From UBA4416 sp048498515 (GTDB taxonomy: Bacteria > Bacteroidota > Bacteroidia > B-17B0 > Aurantibacillaceae): a stretch of DNA of 64,000 nucleotides. The notes below the pieces were generated by a model. It saw nothing but the letters and a program-made list of their open reading frames with translations. It did not search any database and had not been told where the DNA came from. The position numbers and the translations under genes are program-made. Where the stretch lies: assembly GCA_048498515.1 (NCBI GenBank), contig JBEHXV010000001.1, positions 211,557-275,556 of the forward strand, read 5' to 3'. This document shows positions 16,214 through 25,684 of this stretch, piece by piece (position 1 is the stretch's first letter; each line of letters starts with the position of its first letter).

Positions 16214-18361
16214 ATGCGCAAAGATTTTTCAAACATAGATTACAAAAAAAATTCTGAGCAAGCTGTTTCACAACCAGAAACAACGAACCAGAAACCAGAA
16301 ACATTCCTTACTCCCGAACAGATCGAAGTTAAATCAACTTATACAACAGCCGACACCAAAGCCTTTGAGCATTTAAACTTTGGCGCGGGCCTCCCCCCTT
16401 ACTTACGTGGCCCATATACGAGTATGTATGTGCAAAACCCATGGACCATAAGGCAATATGCAGGCTTTAGTACAGCTGAAGAAAGTAACGCGTTTTATCG
16501 CAGGAATTTAGCGGCCGGTCAAAAAGGCCTCTCCGTTGCTTTTGACCTTGCCACGCACCGCGGTTATGATAGCGACCACGAACGTGTGGTGGGCGATGTG
16601 GGAAAAGCCGGTGTTGCTATTGATTCTATCCTTGATATGAAAGTGCTGTTCGACCAGATCCCGCTTGACCAAATGAGTGTGAGCATGACCATGAACGGCG
16701 CGGTATTGCCTATCCTTGCCTTTTACATTGTAGCTGCCGAGGAACAGGGTGTGAGCATGGACAAATTATCGGGCACCATTCAAAATGATATTTTAAAGGA
16801 ATTTATGGTGCGTAATACCTACATCTATCCGCCGGAAAGTTCCATGAAGATCATTGCCGATATTTTTGAGTTCACCTCTCAAAAAATGCCAAAGTTCAAT
16901 TCCATTTCCATTAGCGGTTACCATATGCAGGAAGCCGGCGCTACCGCCGATATTGAATTGGCGTATACTTTGGCCGATGGATTGGAATACATCCGTACCG
17001 GTATCAAAGCAGGATTGAACATTGACGATTTTGCTCCCCGCCTTTCTTTCTTTTGGGCCATAGGCATGAACCATTTTATGGAAATTGCCAAAATGCGCGC
17101 GGCACGTATGCTCTGGGCAAAAATGGTAAAACAGTTCAATCCAAAAAAAGAAAAAAGCATGGCATTGCGCACGCATTGCCAAACCAGCGGCTGGAGCTTA
17201 ACCGAGCAGGACCCTTTTAATAATGTAACCCGCACCTGTGTGGAGGCACTGGCAGCTGCCATGGGTCATACACAAAGTTTGCATACCAACGCGCTGGATG
17301 AAGCCATTGCCTTGCCAACCGATTTCAGCGCGCGCATTGCCCGCAACACCCAAATTTATTTGCAGCAGGAAACCAATATTTGCAAAGTGGTGGACCCATG
17401 GGCCGGTTCTTACTATGTGGAAACCTTAACCCATGAGCTCACACATAAAGCATGGACTTTGATAGAAGAAGTTGAAAAACTGGGAGGCATGGCAAAAGCC
17501 ATTGAAACCGGTATTCCAAAAATGCGCATTGAAGAAGCGGCTGCAAGAAAGCAGGCCCGCATTGACGGCGGAAAAGATGTGATTGTTGGTGTGAACTTAT
17601 ATCAAACCGATGAAAAAACAAACATCGATATTTTAGATGTTGACAATGCCAAAGTAAGAACACAACAACTGGAACGACTAGCAAAACTCAGAGCCGAAAG
17701 AAATCCGGCAGAGGTTGAAAAAGCGTTGAACGCACTCACCGAAGCTGCCAAAACGGGCAAAGGCAATTTGCTGGAGCTGGCTATTAACGCGGCCCGTGTA
17801 CGTTGCAGCCTGGGAGAAATTTCATTTGCCCTGGAAAAGGTATTCGGTCGTTACAAAGCTAATATCCGGAGCATTGCCGGTGTTTACAGTAAAGAAATAA
17901 GCATGGATAAATACTTTTTACAAGCCAAGGAATTAGCCGATACATTCGCCGCGCTCGATGGTCGTCGCCCACGCATCATGATCGCGAAAATGGGACAGGA
18001 TGGGCATGACAGAGGAGCCAAGGTGATATCAACCAGCTTTGCCGATATGGGCTTTGATGTGGACATTGGCCCCTTGTTCCAAACACCGGCTGAGGCCGCC
18101 AAACAGGCCGTGGAAAACGACGTGCATATTTTAGGTGTTTCTTCCTTAGCGGCCGGGCACAAAACGTTGGTCCCGCAGGTAATTGAAGAACTAAAAAAAT
18201 ACGGACGCGAAGATATTATGGTTATTGCCGGAGGCGTGATCCCTCAGCAGGATTACGATTTCCTGTACAAAGCCGGTGTATCGGGCGTGTTTGGCCCTGG
18301 CACGGTCATTAGCAAATCGGCCATTGATATTTTAGAAAAATTAATTGAGAAAACTAAATAA
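16214..18361 (+). CDS. mutB: Methylmalonyl-CoA mutase large (catalytic) subunit
   Basis: A 715-residue catalytic subunit with a substrate-binding TIM barrel and a C-terminal cobalamin domain. Barrel signatures include QYAGFSTAEESNAFYRRNLA, VAFDLATHRGYDSDHERV and RTHCQTSGWSLTEQDPFNN. The B12-binding motif DGHDRG (Asp-x-His-x-x-Gly) is in KMGQDGHDRGAKVI near residue 600, with the later SSLAAGHKTLVP and AGGVIP loops. The first 50 residues carry a Gln/Thr-rich linker. It is used in propionate or odd-chain metabolism or in succinate-to-propionate flow. No meaB/argK-type GTPase or epimerase lies nearby. The DMT gene follows by 12 bases. Confidence 0.97.
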   Translation: MRKDFSNIDYKKNSEQAVSQPETTNQKPETFLTPEQIEVKSTYTTADTKAFEHLNFGAGLPPYLRGPYTSMYVQNPWTIRQYAGFSTAEESNAFYRRNLAAGQKGLSVAFDLATHRGYDSDHERVVGDVGKAGVAIDSILDMKVLFDQIPLDQMSVSMTMNGAVLPILAFYIVAAEEQGVSMDKLSGTIQNDILKEFMVRNTYIYPPESSMKIIADIFEFTSQKMPKFNSISISGYHMQEAGATADIELAYTLADGLEYIRTGIKAGLNIDDFAPRLSFFWAIGMNHFMEIAKMRAARMLWAKMVKQFNPKKEKSMALRTHCQTSGWSLTEQDPFNNVTRTCVEALAAAMGHTQSLHTNALDEAIALPTDFSARIARNTQIYLQQETNICKVVDPWAGSYYVETLTHELTHKAWTLIEEVEKLGGMAKAIETGIPKMRIEEAAARKQARIDGGKDVIVGVNLYQTDEKTNIDILDVDNAKVRTQQLERLAKLRAERNPAEVEKALNALTEAAKTGKGNLLELAINAARVRCSLGEISFALEKVFGRYKANIRSIAGVYSKEISMDKYFLQAKELADTFAALDGRRPRIMIAKMGQDGHDRGAKVISTSFADMGFDVDIGPLFQTPAEAAKQAVENDVHILGVSSLAAGHKTLVPQVIEELKKYGREDIMVIAGGVIPQQDYDFLYKAGVSGVFGPGTVISKSAIDILEKLIEKTK

Positions 18362-18373
18362 GCTTTCAACTAA

Positions 18374-18727
18374 ATGCCTAAAGGACTTATTACCATATTA
18401 TTGCTTATTGCCTCCAACACCTTTATGACCATTGCCTGGTACGGCCACCTCAAATTTAAAAATGTGGGAATGCCGCTGGCTATTGCCATTAGTTGGGGCA
18501 TAGCCCTGCTCGAATACAGCTTAATGGTTCCTGCCAATAAAATAGGCAGTAATATTAATGGCGGACCTTTCAATATGTTCCAGTTAAAGATCATTCAGGA
18601 GGTTATTTCCATTAGTGTTTTTGTGATCTTTACCCTGCTGGTATTTAAAACAGAAACATTGAGATGGAACCATATCATAGGTTTCCTGTGTTTGTTTATT
18701 GCTGTCTATTTCTTTTTCAAAAAATAA
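18374..18727 (+). CDS. DMT-like membrane protein (DUF486)
   Basis: A 117-residue protein with four membrane helices. It shows the DUF486 pattern: IASNTFMTIAWYGHLKF in the first helix and loop, SWGIALLEYSLMVPANKIG in the middle, and QLKIIQEVISISVFVIF before the last two helices. The family resembles half-size drug/metabolite transporters; substrates are unknown. It lies between mutB and holA with short spacers, so it may be transcribed with both. Confidence 0.88.
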   Translation: MPKGLITILLLIASNTFMTIAWYGHLKFKNVGMPLAIAISWGIALLEYSLMVPANKIGSNINGGPFNMFQLKIIQEVISISVFVIFTLLVFKTETLRWNHIIGFLCLFIAVYFFFKK

Positions 18728-18736
18728 AAATACTAC

Positions 18737-19804
18737 TTGAAAGAAGTCACACAAATATTAACCGACCTTAAACGCAAGATCTTTAAACCTGTTTATTTTT
18801 TAAGCGGTGAAGAGGCTTATTACATTGACCTGGTAAGCGATTACATTGAAAAAAATGTGCTGGACGAAAGCGAGCAGGAATTCAACCAAACCATTTTATA
18901 CGGAAAAGAAGCGGATATGAACACCATCATATCGGCTGCCAAACGCTTCCCTATGATGAGCGAATACCAGGTTGTCATTGTAAAGGAGGCACAGAATTTA
19001 AAAGAACTTGGCAAAAGCGGTGGCGGTGATGATGAGGAAGACGATGCCCCTGTAAAAAAATCAACAGGCACCAGTAATGCACTGGCCGCTTACTTACAGC
19101 AGCCCCAAACCTCAACCATACTGGTATTTTGCTACAAATACAAAACACTCGATAAACGAAGCGCGGTCTACAAATCGCTGCAAAAGAATCATGTCTTCCT
19201 GGAGACAAAAAAATTGTATGATAATAAAATCCCGGAATGGATCACTGATTTTGTGCAGGAACATAAATTCAAGATCGGGCCAAAAGCCTCTTTCTTACTT
19301 GCTGAGTTTTTAGGGAACGACCTTTCAAAAATTTCCAATGAGGTGGAGAAACTCTTCATCAATTTAAAGGAAGGCGAAGAAGTAACAGCCGAAGCGGTGC
19401 AGGATAACATTGGCATCAGCAAGGAATTTAATGTGTTTGAGCTGCAGGATGCTTTGGCAAAAAAGGATATTTTAAAAGCGAACCGCATCATCAATTATTT
19501 TTCGGCCAACGAAAAAGAACACCCTGCTGTAATGACCTTAAGTACCCTGTACGGCTATTTTTCAAAAATACTCTTATACCATTTCTCTCCCGATAAATCA
19601 AAATTTGCTGTTGCATCGGCATTAGGAGTAAACCCATTTTTTGTGGATGGCTACGTGAAAGCTGCGCAAAATTATAACACCGGAAAATTAAAAGCCATTT
19701 TTGGTTATTTAAAGGAATACGACCTTAAAACCAAGGGCGTTGACAACAGCGGCGTGAATAACGGAGAGTTGATGAAGGAGCTAATATTTAAGACTTTGCA
19801 TTAA
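18737..19804 (+). CDS. holA: DNA polymerase III subunit delta
   Basis: A 355-residue clamp-loader subunit. It begins KIFKPVYFLSGEEAYYID, the usual HolA start of domain I, with an acidic insert (GGDDEEDDAP) near residues 96-106, then LVFCYKYKTLDKRSAVYKSL and AKKDILKANRIINYF in domains II and III. Delta opens the sliding clamp during replication. A TTG at 18737 is the most plausible start, since family homology begins right there and no ATG is available nearby. The gene overlaps neither neighbour. Confidence 0.92.
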   Translation: MKEVTQILTDLKRKIFKPVYFLSGEEAYYIDLVSDYIEKNVLDESEQEFNQTILYGKEADMNTIISAAKRFPMMSEYQVVIVKEAQNLKELGKSGGGDDEEDDAPVKKSTGTSNALAAYLQQPQTSTILVFCYKYKTLDKRSAVYKSLQKNHVFLETKKLYDNKIPEWITDFVQEHKFKIGPKASFLLAEFLGNDLSKISNEVEKLFINLKEGEEVTAEAVQDNIGISKEFNVFELQDALAKKDILKANRIINYFSANEKEHPAVMTLSTLYGYFSKILLYHFSPDKSKFAVASALGVNPFFVDGYVKAAQNYNTGKLKAIFGYLKEYDLKTKGVDNSGVNNGELMKELIFKTLH

Positions 19805-19819
19805 GTATGAAGTAAAACC

Positions 19820-21784
19820 ATGAAAACAAAGCTCTTCCTTCTCATAGCTTTTTTCCTTCACATTAATCAAAGCTTCTCGCAGTTAAAAGGCAGCAGCTAC
19901 CAGTTCCCTGAGCGGTTTAGCGCAAATTATTTTTTTGATCCACACACATCCTATCTGCACATTAAGGATTTCCAGGTTGAGGGAATTTCGAAAAATGAAA
20001 TGGAATATTACAAGATTAGAAACACGTACAATCTTCAGCGTGAATTTGATGCTAATGCGTTTTACCTTGAATGGTATGACCTTGAAAAATACCTGACACG
20101 GATTGTAGATTCGATCATGCCGGTCGGTATCAAAGCAAAAGAACATTTTAAAGTATATATCAGGAGAAATCCCAACTATAAAATAGAGGTCCTGGGAAAT
20201 GGCTCTGTCTTTATAAACATTGGTACTTTGGCTGTTTGTAAAAATGAAACCGACCTTAGCTACCTGGTGGCCCATGAAATCTATCATACCTTCTTTGGCA
20301 ATGGTTTAAAAATGAAAGAAGAATATAATAAATTAATGGAAGGGAAGAAAAAGGAATTAAACGTTGCCAACAAAAAATTAAACCTGATCTTTTCAGAAAA
20401 GGCAAAATCAGAACTACAGGCCGATTCTTTTGCTTACAGTTGCCTGCAAAAATCGCAGCAAAGCCTGAAAAAATTAGAAATGACCTTGAACATGCTGCAA
20501 TATGTAGAAGGCCGGTTTCTTACTTATTATGGCGGAACTTATCATATCGAGTACAGCACCATATCGGCACCCTCATTGAAAAGCGATACAAGTTTTTTCC
20601 GTCTCAAATTTCTTCAATATGTTCGCCAAAAAAACAACGCGTACAGTAGCAATTACATTATCGATTCGCTTTATTTTTCTAAATTAAAAAAAATTACGCA
20701 TGAGGAATGCAAAAAAATATGCCTGGAAAATGGCGACTACAGAGGGCTTTTAAAACTCTCGTTCAGCGATTATGTACTTGGCGATAATAGTCCCAAAAAC
20801 CTGTTTAATATTTTTGAACCCTTAAGACGCTTATTATACCTGAAACCCGGATTAAGCAAAAAAGGTTTTTTAGCTGAAGAGCTTTTCTATAAAGAGTTTG
20901 AACTCACCAATTACAGTATTCTTAAAAAGCCGGAATACCTGTTCATTGATTCTCTTGATCTCATTAAGGCATCCAGCCATCCCCTTTTAAAAACCGAAGA
21001 AAAACCATTTTACACTTACCTTGAGGCCTATTTATACTTTGCCGGTTTAGCGGAAGAAAAAGGATTCAATGAGGCAACATTCAGTAAGGCTCTGTATTAT
21101 TTTTCTAAAAAAGAGGATAAGGATTTTAAAGAAAATTTAAAAAAATACCTTGAAAAAGGAGGTGGTTTGTATACCAGTTTTGCTAAAAACCTCGATCAGT
21201 TTGGAGCTCCATACATTAACAAAGGAAAAACGAACATTATTATAGACAATTCGACAAACTACTCCGACAATTATTACCAATCATTATTTAGAATTAAACA
21301 TAACAACGACATTCATAAGATTTTCGCGCGAGACACGGGCAAAGTCAGTCTTATACTTTACAATGAGTTACTAGGGATAAGGCCAAAACTATTACACGAT
21401 TATCAAAAGCTTTGCCGGAATATCGATCAGGTTTATGGATCATTTTCTGAAAAATACTATAAAAAGAGTTACATGACTAAAGAAACAATGGAGGAACGGG
21501 ATTTACGGAACAAATACAATGACAACGTGTTAATTTATGTCCCCGATTGGTACAACTGGTTTATCGAGAATAATTTTAACGGGGTGGCTTACCAAAAAAT
21601 ATATTATGAATATGAAACAAATCGCGATACGACAGAATCAGAAAATTCATACTCACTTAGCTATATAAACTTTTTCGACAACAGGCCTTTCTATGGGAAA
21701 TGTGAAAGAAATAAAACATTAAAATTGCAAACCACAACAGAGATGGTTGCCGATCTAAGAAAATACCTGTTTTATAAGGAATAA
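19820..21784 (+). CDS. Secreted M48-type metallopeptidase-like protein
   Basis: A 654-residue exported protein: signal peptide 1-21 (HINQSFSQ). The zinc motif HEIYH starts near residue 152 in SYLVAHEIYHTFFGNG and a glutamate plus Asp motif follows near 195 (ELQADSFAYS), the M48 arrangement. The remaining 450 residues, rich in Lys, Tyr and Asn, are not recognised and may be a large substrate or adhesion domain. It likely acts in the periplasm, perhaps on envelope proteins. It ends directly against the convergent vWA gene with no spacer between the two stop codons (21784/21785). Confidence 0.8.
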   Translation: MKTKLFLLIAFFLHINQSFSQLKGSSYQFPERFSANYFFDPHTSYLHIKDFQVEGISKNEMEYYKIRNTYNLQREFDANAFYLEWYDLEKYLTRIVDSIMPVGIKAKEHFKVYIRRNPNYKIEVLGNGSVFINIGTLAVCKNETDLSYLVAHEIYHTFFGNGLKMKEEYNKLMEGKKKELNVANKKLNLIFSEKAKSELQADSFAYSCLQKSQQSLKKLEMTLNMLQYVEGRFLTYYGGTYHIEYSTISAPSLKSDTSFFRLKFLQYVRQKNNAYSSNYIIDSLYFSKLKKITHEECKKICLENGDYRGLLKLSFSDYVLGDNSPKNLFNIFEPLRRLLYLKPGLSKKGFLAEELFYKEFELTNYSILKKPEYLFIDSLDLIKASSHPLLKTEEKPFYTYLEAYLYFAGLAEEKGFNEATFSKALYYFSKKEDKDFKENLKKYLEKGGGLYTSFAKNLDQFGAPYINKGKTNIIIDNSTNYSDNYYQSLFRIKHNNDIHKIFARDTGKVSLILYNELLGIRPKLLHDYQKLCRNIDQVYGSFSEKYYKKSYMTKETMEERDLRNKYNDNVLIYVPDWYNWFIENNFNGVAYQKIYYEYETNRDTTESENSYSLSYINFFDNRPFYGKCERNKTLKLQTTTEMVADLRKYLFYKE

Positions 21785-23170
21785 CTAATTTTTATACAAT
21801 TCCACTTTCGTTTCCACATCCGAACGAACAGTAAACTTCTTTTCGATGGTATAAATAGAGCCTTTTAAACTCCTGGCCCTCCACTCTATCCTGTAATTGC
21901 CCGGCTGCAGGTAATACACCTGCGAAGTGCTGCTGTTTAAATTACACACCCATTCCAGTTTTTTGGTATCCTTTAAAATACAACCATCACCATTATCCAA
22001 AGCCTTTACAGTGAGCAAACCCGCATTGGGTATTTCCACTATTTTAGTTTGTGATTGGGTTACTGTTACCGAGTTAATATAAATTCTTGGCAGGGTTAGT
22101 ATTTCCAGGTCATAGTTTCCGGTAATGTATTTTTCGGTGGTGTTCATTTGCTGCACATTCAGCGTTTGCATGTTGCCACTGCCCTTTCGCACAATGCTTT
22201 TTATTTTCTCGTTAAAATTATAAACGCCCTGCGGCCTTCTCAACTCAATGAAACCCTGTGGCGCGTCGATGGGAAAGATCGTATGTTTTCCCGGCGTAAT
22301 TTTTATTTCCTTGCTTTCGGTTGGTGGTATGGTGTGGGCAATGACTTTATAGGTCGGAAAATCATCAATATATAAGGTGTCAGGATTGTTCAACCTGTTT
22401 AATGTATGAATATAGTTGTAAGCATAATTGCCCGTAGCTGTATTGTAAAAGGTCATGTTCACATTGGTTTCTGCAGGCAGCGATTTGGAGTCGAGTAGGT
22501 TTACCTGCGCCGATGTTTTATTTAATTTTTGTTTGGAAATGATAGTGCTGATATCGGTAATGGTATTCGCGTTATCAAAGTCAAAATAATCGCCCACACA
22601 TTCAAAGGTTTTTATTTGCTCCACACTTAAACCAATGCCAATGATAAAGGGCTTAAACACGATCCCTTTTTCCATCAACTTTTGCCTTGCTTTACAAGGA
22701 TCGCCCTCGCACTCTTCTATTCCATCGGTAATTAAAATAATGGTATTCACCGCCTTGGTATCCGGAAAATCGTTGGCCGATTCGGTAAGCGAATGCTCAA
22801 TGGGGGTAATGCCCGTTGGCTTCGCTTCGGCTACCTTTGCTTTTATAAGAGAAATGTTGTTCTTACCAAACGGAACCACCAGTTTCGAGTCTTTACAATC
22901 GCCCGGCGGGTATTTCATGGTATGCCCGTACATACGTAAGGCAAACTGAATATTCTTTTGTTTATTTAAGCTATCAAGGAATTTATAAAATAACTCTTTG
23001 GCGTCCTCAATTCGTGTTGAATTGTTGTGCTTTGCTTTCATGCTATTGCTGGCATCAAATACAAAGAGCACTCGTGTGAGCGAGGGTTCTATTTTTTTTA
23101 CCTGCGCAGTAATAGGAATTACAGCCAGTAAAAAAAGGAGACTAAAAACAATGTAGCGGCTTAAGCTCAT
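21785..23170 (-). CDS. Secreted von Willebrand factor A domain protein
   Basis: A 461-residue protein with a signal peptide (residues 1-23, cleaved near ITAQ) and a vWA domain at about 34-205. The metal-ion site residues are present: Asp39-x-Ser-x-Ser43 in FDASNS, Thr in KPTGITPIEHSL near 130, and Asp in ILITDGIEECEG. The C-terminal 250 residues have beta-sandwich-like text (HTIFPIDAPQGFIELRRPQG, NAGLLTVKALDNGDG) similar to PEGA-type repeats. It may bind surface or envelope ligands. It is downstream of a T9SS protein and a small lipoprotein on the same strand. Confidence 0.85.
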   Translation of the reverse strand: MSLSRYIVFSLLFLLAVIPITAQVKKIEPSLTRVLFVFDASNSMKAKHNNSTRIEDAKELFYKFLDSLNKQKNIQFALRMYGHTMKYPPGDCKDSKLVVPFGKNNISLIKAKVAEAKPTGITPIEHSLTESANDFPDTKAVNTIILITDGIEECEGDPCKARQKLMEKGIVFKPFIIGIGLSVEQIKTFECVGDYFDFDNANTITDISTIISKQKLNKTSAQVNLLDSKSLPAETNVNMTFYNTATGNYAYNYIHTLNRLNNPDTLYIDDFPTYKVIAHTIPPTESKEIKITPGKHTIFPIDAPQGFIELRRPQGVYNFNEKIKSIVRKGSGNMQTLNVQQMNTTEKYITGNYDLEILTLPRIYINSVTVTQSQTKIVEIPNAGLLTVKALDNGDGCILKDTKKLEWVCNLNSSTSQVYYLQPGNYRIEWRARSLKGSIYTIEKKFTVRSDVETKVELYKN

Positions 23171-23283
23171 AACAGTATAACCTCAAAATTAAATGAGGTT
23201 ACAAGTATAAATCAGAAGAAAAAGAAAACTTATTAAAAACGCGGTGCTAAGAAACCAGTGTTTCTACAAGCAACTCCTTGTTA

Positions 23284-23502
23284 TTAATTAACAATAGTGC
23301 ATGTTTTTGTATCATAGGTGCTCACATTAGACTTAGCCGCGCAGGCCGATTGAGCTTTATCCCTGCTTTTTTCTTTGTAATTACTCTTTTCGGTGTTTTT
23401 ATAATTACCGTATTGATCAAAATGCGAACAATCGCATTGATAGTTTTTCTTACAGGAAAAAAGGAAAATACTTACTCCTAATACTATTAACGTCTTTTTC
23501 AT
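23284..23502 (-). CDS. Small Cys-rich lipoprotein
   Basis: A 72-residue protein with a lipoprotein signal (LGVSIFLFSC, Cys17) followed by KKNYQCDC and further Cys near the C-terminus (SACAAKS, KTCTIVN). Six Cys in a 55-residue mature chain suggests disulfides in the periplasm. The middle is very polar (KNTEKSNYKEKSRDKAQ). No family is recognised. It begins 14 bases after the stop of the T9SS protein gene, so the two share a message. Confidence 0.78.
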   Translation of the reverse strand: MKKTLIVLGVSIFLFSCKKNYQCDCSHFDQYGNYKNTEKSNYKEKSRDKAQSACAAKSNVSTYDTKTCTIVN

Positions 23503-23516
23503 AGTTTTTTATTGGC

Positions 23517-25541
23517 CTACCTCACAATGTTCAAATGACCTTTTAACTGAATGTATTCGCCGCGGGCATTCTTATATTCAATAATGTAAACGTACACCTC
23601 ATCGGTAGCGCCATTACCGCTCCAGCCTTCCGTATCGCTGTGGGTTTCAAACACCTTGGTACCCCAGCGGTCAAATACCATTACTTTGTAATCTGTTTTT
23701 TCAACGTATTGCGCAATGGGCAACCAAACCCTGTTTATGCCTTTTGGCGCAAACGCGTTAGGAACAAATACATTTACCTCAACATAAGCATCGGCCGTGT
23801 TTGAACTGGCCACATCCGAAAAGCCATACACATTGCCTCCTCCCTCTACCGCCTCAACATAATAGGAAAATTTTCCCTGAGCGCTCACAAAATCCTGAAC
23901 ATCGTCGGTATAGAACCGTGTTGTTGCCGATACGTTGTCAAACGGAACCGGGTCAAAAACCCCGTCAACCGCCCTGTAAATATTATAAGAGGCAACAGTT
24001 CCCGACCAGGTTGAATAATCATCCCACGACAGGTGGTTGTAGAACAAATTCTCATTATCATGACTTACATGGAGCAAAACTGTTTTAGAGATGTTACTAA
24101 ACATTCCAGGGTTACCGCAACTATCGGTAATTTGCACTTTGTAGTAGTAATTCTTTTCCTTTGTCATTACATCTCCATCCACATATGACTGAATGCTACT
24201 GCTGGTTGCTGAGTTAAAAGTTAAAGATGTAAAATTGATACCATCTTCCGACTTAAATATCGTAGCGCCTTTAAATGGTTTTGTGTTATCTACAGCGTAA
24301 GTAATCACTGCCTGACCTCCTATATTTACACTCACCGACCTGATATACACATAACCCGGTCCTTGTGGCGCTTTTGCAAATATGCAAACCGAATTGGTGC
24401 TGGATGTAATGGTTTCGCTTGTATTGACTACCCTTACAACATAACAGTACGTATCACCCGGATTTAAATTGGCATGAGCATAGGTATTGGTGGTTGTAGA
24501 GTCTAAAAATGTGTAAGCGCCGCCATTAATGGAACAATAGATCTTGTATTGTAAAATTCCTTGCGGGAGGTTCACATAAGAGGTCCACGATAAATTGGAG
24601 GTTCTTGAACAAAGGTCAAAACTCCCGGTAAGCACCATGGTTTTATGATTTATGCTTGGAATACTTGGAATTCCGCAGCTATCTATAGCTACTATCGAAA
24701 AATTTCCGCTATTGGCCGATGAGGTTACCGAATAGGTATAAGACGTGTTGTTGTGTCCATAAATGGTATCGATGGGCACCAGGTTACCTGCTGAGTTCTG
24801 CTGATAAATAATGTATGCCACCGCGTCGGGCGATGTAGATGGCTCCCAGCCAACAACAGTTTCCCCGTTATTGGTAATAGAAGCAGAGTCCAGTGCCGGC
24901 GTATTTGGTTTATTGCCGTCTGCAAAAAAACCGCCTTTTATATTTGAGGTGGACGTGCAGCCTGCTGCATCGGATGCTTCCACTTTATAATTATAATAAA
25001 TACTGCATACCGAGGTGGTATCGTTGTAATTAAAATTATTGCCTACATATATCGGCGTCCAGGGGCCGGGAGGCGTTTGCCTTGAAACAGTAAATGTAGG
25101 CGAGGCAGAAGGCAGTAAGGGCGTACGGGTAGCATTCCAGTTCAAAATAGCCATCCAGCCGGGATTAGCAAGATTTAAAAAAATGGTTCTTAAGGTATCG
25201 GAAGGACTTGATGTAGCGGTGCCAGCACTGCTCAATGTTTTAATATAATAATACTGCGATTGCACATTCCCCATGCCCGATAAATGTGTGTAGCTTGTTT
25301 GTCCGTAGGTGTTTATGGTTGCTACGGGACCTCCAAAGGGTCCGAATTGCGATGGCGAGGTAAAGATCTGGTAACTTGTAAAAAGCCCTCCCGGATCGGG
25401 CGGAATAATCCATGTCAACGTCACATTTCCGGCTGCGTCAACGGATAAACACCTCAGCGAAGGCGCAGGTACCTGGGCCCGTAAATGGCCGCAGATGAAA
25501 AGGTTAAGAACAATAAAAAGATATAAACCTGTTTTTTTCAA
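23517..25541 (-). CDS. Secreted multidomain fibronectin-like protein, T9SS type B sorting domain
   Basis: A 674-residue secreted protein: signal peptide 1-22 (HLRAQ), several fibronectin type III-like repeats at about 25-580 (text such as VTLTWIIPPDPGG, TVVGWEPSTSPDAVAYIIYQ, NLSWTSYVNLPQGILQYKIY and HLSWDDYSTWSGTVASYNIY), and a C-terminal type B sorting domain in the last about 85 residues. The sorting domain shows FVPNAFAPKGINRVWLP, then YKVMVFDRWGTKVFET and GWSGN, the pattern called gliding-motility-associated C-terminal. It should be exported across the outer membrane by T9SS and attached or released. It is the first gene of a likely three-gene group. Confidence 0.92.
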   Translation of the reverse strand: MKKTGLYLFIVLNLFICGHLRAQVPAPSLRCLSVDAAGNVTLTWIIPPDPGGLFTSYQIFTSPSQFGPFGGPVATINTYGQTSYTHLSGMGNVQSQYYYIKTLSSAGTATSSPSDTLRTIFLNLANPGWMAILNWNATRTPLLPSASPTFTVSRQTPPGPWTPIYVGNNFNYNDTTSVCSIYYNYKVEASDAAGCTSTSNIKGGFFADGNKPNTPALDSASITNNGETVVGWEPSTSPDAVAYIIYQQNSAGNLVPIDTIYGHNNTSYTYSVTSSANSGNFSIVAIDSCGIPSIPSINHKTMVLTGSFDLCSRTSNLSWTSYVNLPQGILQYKIYCSINGGAYTFLDSTTTNTYAHANLNPGDTYCYVVRVVNTSETITSSTNSVCIFAKAPQGPGYVYIRSVSVNIGGQAVITYAVDNTKPFKGATIFKSEDGINFTSLTFNSATSSSIQSYVDGDVMTKEKNYYYKVQITDSCGNPGMFSNISKTVLLHVSHDNENLFYNHLSWDDYSTWSGTVASYNIYRAVDGVFDPVPFDNVSATTRFYTDDVQDFVSAQGKFSYYVEAVEGGGNVYGFSDVASSNTADAYVEVNVFVPNAFAPKGINRVWLPIAQYVEKTDYKVMVFDRWGTKVFETHSDTEGWSGNGATDEVYVYIIEYKNARGEYIQLKGHLNIVR

Positions 25542-25653
25542 TTAAACGCTTGTAATTCAGCTACAAAGTAACGAAAATAAGCCCGTTTTAGTACATAAAT
25601 TTTGTGAAATCTATTAAAAAGCAGGTTTTAATGAGCAGGTAATTTAAAAACGA

Positions 25654-25661
25654 TATTTTTG
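25654..25661 (+). promoter_or_regulatory. Likely -7 promoter element of the thiolase gene
   Basis: TATTTTTG at 25654-25661 matches TAnnTTTG, 24 bases before the ATG. The -33 match is weak. Confidence 0.45.
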
Positions 25662-25684
25662 TAGCTCAAAACTATCATTGTACT

